This document shows positions 12,152 through 13,479 of a DNA stretch of 13,479 nucleotides, one piece after another. Both the position numbers and the translations under genes were made by a program. The stretch comes from an uncultured Muribaculaceae bacterium (GTDB taxonomy: Bacteria; Bacteroidota; Bacteroidia; Bacteroidales; Muribaculaceae), in contig CAJTUG010000002.1 in assembly GCA_910579605.1 (NCBI GenBank), forward strand, positions 86,828-100,306, in the 5' to 3' direction. The stretch's first letter is position 1; every line of letters begins with the position of its first letter. The notes beneath the pieces are model-generated. The model saw only the letters and a list, made by a program, of their open reading frames with translations, made no database searches and was not told the DNA's origin.

Positions 12152-13479
12152 TTATTTTATACCGAAAATAGAATTATGGCGTGAAAGGAGGTTTAAGAAC
12201 TTTAGGTCGTCGCGAAGAGGTGCCACTGTAATTCTGCCATCATTTAGCTTATCCCATTGATAATAGTTTGCATAGCCTAAATCCAACGCTTTAGCAGCGC
12301 AATCCATAGCTTTTTCCCACTTATCTGCTTGAGCATAGAAACATGCTCCATAGTAGTGGATAAGACCGTCGTAGTCTTTAACAGTCTTTAAAATATTCTC
12401 CATCCATCGAGTAGCTTGTTCTGTTTCTCCAAGGAACAGGAGGGCAAACCCTTTGAGAGAACGTGGATTGTCTATATAATAATGATCCATCTCCGTAACA
12501 TTGCGGTAGAGCTGTTGCGCAGCCGAAGCTTTGTTGAGGAATTTTTCCATTACCCACGCTCTGAGCATGGGATAGCGAGCTTCTTCGGCGTTGGTGAGCA
12601 TGGCTTCTCCTAAAAGATTAGAAGCTTCTTCGTAGTTTTGTATACCAATATATGCAAGAGCCATTTCTACTAATGCATCACAGCTTTGGCGATCTACAGC
12701 TAAAGCATCGGCTGCCGCCTTTACAGCTTCGTCGTTACGCCCGACAGTCCTTAATATTTGAGATCTAAGGCAGAAATAGGACGCATTATCACGGATCATA
12801 CCAAGAGCATAGTCTATATTTGAAAGAGCTTCATCATATTGCCCCAATGCAAATTGACATTCTGCTATAGAGGCATAAATACCATGGTAGTTATAGAGCT
12901 TTTGGTCTAAAATTGTTTTGTAATCTTCTATTGCAGCCAAATAGTGGTAATGAGCTTGGGCAATACCGGCGCGAAGATAACGGAACATTCCTACTTGTGG
13001 AGCTTGGGTGATGGCATTTGTAAGGCCGGCCATAGCTGCCGGATAGTTGGTGTTGCCATATTCAACCAATTCTTGCATAGCACGTTGGTTCTTATTGTCG
13101 GAGCTTAGTGCCAATATTAAATCGTCTACAGCACCGTTATGGTCTCCCATAAGGCCTCGGACGGACGCCCTCCTCACATATATATCAGCATTGTTGGGAT
13201 CTATGTTCACTGCTTGTGCCAACAGTTCGTTGGCCGTTCCTAAGTTATTTTCTTTTACTGCTATGCGAGCTAATCCTATGTAAGGCTCAGGGGTGCGGTT
13301 ATTCAACCGCTGCAATCGAGAAAAGTCGGTTTTAGCATCACTGTAATTCTCTAAAGTATACTCGGTATTGGCCAATTGGTAAATAACAGAATAGGAATCA
13401 GGCGCTAAAAGTGCGGCAGCTTTTAAGTCGGTCAACGCTTCGGAAGGACGATGGGTCTCGTTATAAATTCCGGCTCGAA
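12152..13479 (-). CDS. Tetratricopeptide-repeat protein (N terminus outside the window)
   Basis: The frame is open to the window edge, so the gene continues upstream; a TTG at 13435 is internal. About 441 residues are visible, almost all tandem 34-residue TPR helices. Recognisable units include 'PEPYIGLARIAVKENNLGTANELLAQAVNIDP', 'ADIYVRRASVRGLMGDHNGAVDDLILALS', 'GIYASIAECQFALGQYDEALSNIDYAL' and 'SYFCLRSQILRTVGRNDEAVKAAADALAV'. The end has a distinct non-TPR tail around 'YYQWDKLNDGRITVAPLRDDLKFLNLL'. TPR arrays are protein-binding scaffolds; the partner and cellular location cannot be told here, because any signal peptide or extra domain would be in the missing part. The gene is last in its transcript and is followed by a strong terminator. 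Confidence 0.88.
   Translation of the reverse strand, partial: RAGIYNETHRPSEALTDLKAAALLAPDSYSVIYQLANTEYTLENYSDAKTDFSRLQRLNNRTPEPYIGLARIAVKENNLGTANELLAQAVNIDPNNADIYVRRASVRGLMGDHNGAVDDLILALSSDNKNQRAMQELVEYGNTNYPAAMAGLTNAITQAPQVGMFRYLRAGIAQAHYHYLAAIEDYKTILDQKLYNYHGIYASIAECQFALGQYDEALSNIDYALGMIRDNASYFCLRSQILRTVGRNDEAVKAAADALAVDRQSCDALVEMALAYIGIQNYEEASNLLGEAMLTNAEEARYPMLRAWVMEKFLNKASAAQQLYRNVTEMDHYYIDNPRSLKGFALLFLGETEQATRWMENILKTVKDYDGLIHYYGACFYAQADKWEKAMDCAAKALDLGYANYYQWDKLNDGRITVAPLRDDLKFLNLLSRHNSIFGIK

Noticed and set aside
13433..13435. TTG as the start codon of the TPR gene
   Set aside because: The TPR-like frame continues without a stop to the window edge, so the true start lies outside.

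Overview
The window looks like ordinary chromosome of a Bacteroidota bacterium, most likely order Bacteroidales. Four things support this: Bacteroides-type promoters (-7 TAnnTTTG, -33 TTTG) in front of three transcription units; two small families typical of the phylum (DUF4924 and DUF4492); a cytochrome bd oxidase of the Bacteroidales type; and a CotH-like protein with a C-terminal beta domain resembling a secretion-sorting domain. A gut family such as Muribaculaceae is possible, but the sequence alone does not settle it. No mobile element, CRISPR array, tRNA or rRNA gene is visible.

Layout. 1-1138 (+): 3' part of a CotH-like secreted protein, followed by a hairpin terminator. 1366-1911 (+): DUF4924 protein. 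1915-5427 (-): a compact operon, metY-metX-hom, that makes homocysteine from aspartate semialdehyde. 5431-5651 (-): its promoter and an attenuator leader. 5751-7172 (+): pgk (phosphoglycerate kinase) with its own promoter, a palindrome over the -33 region, and a strong terminator. 7179-8471 (+): a THUMP-like/PG1098-type methyltransferase whose 3' end runs into the convergent yigZ gene (8391-8981, -). 9040-12011 (-): DUF4492-cydA-cydB, encoding a cytochrome bd quinol oxidase, with a palindrome over its -7 element and start site. 12098-13479 (-): a terminator and the C-terminal part of a large TPR protein that runs off the window.

The main discovery is upstream of metY. A Bacteroides-type promoter (5620-5651) is followed by a 32-codon reading frame (5496-5594, -). 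Eight of its codons are Met, ending in Met-Met-Met-Cys, and it starts at the first AUG after the predicted transcription start. Its last codons carry a 9-base segment repeated exactly in the 3' arm of a terminator hairpin (5444-5472), which sits directly before the metY start codon. The leader copy can therefore pair with the 5' arm of the terminator and prevent it forming. This has every part of a ribosome-stalling attenuator sensing methionine: when Met-tRNA is scarce the ribosome stalls on AUG-AUG-AUG, the antiterminator forms and metY-metX-hom is transcribed; when Met is plentiful the ribosome covers the repeat and the terminator forms. Methionine genes are usually described under SAM riboswitches, T-boxes or MetJ/MetR-type repressors, so a Met leader peptide is unusual.

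Of lesser interest are two clean palindromes over the pgk and cyd promoters, hairpins with U-tracts packed against downstream start codons, the 81-base convergent overlap of the methyltransferase and yigZ, and the conserved small membrane protein upstream of cydA.
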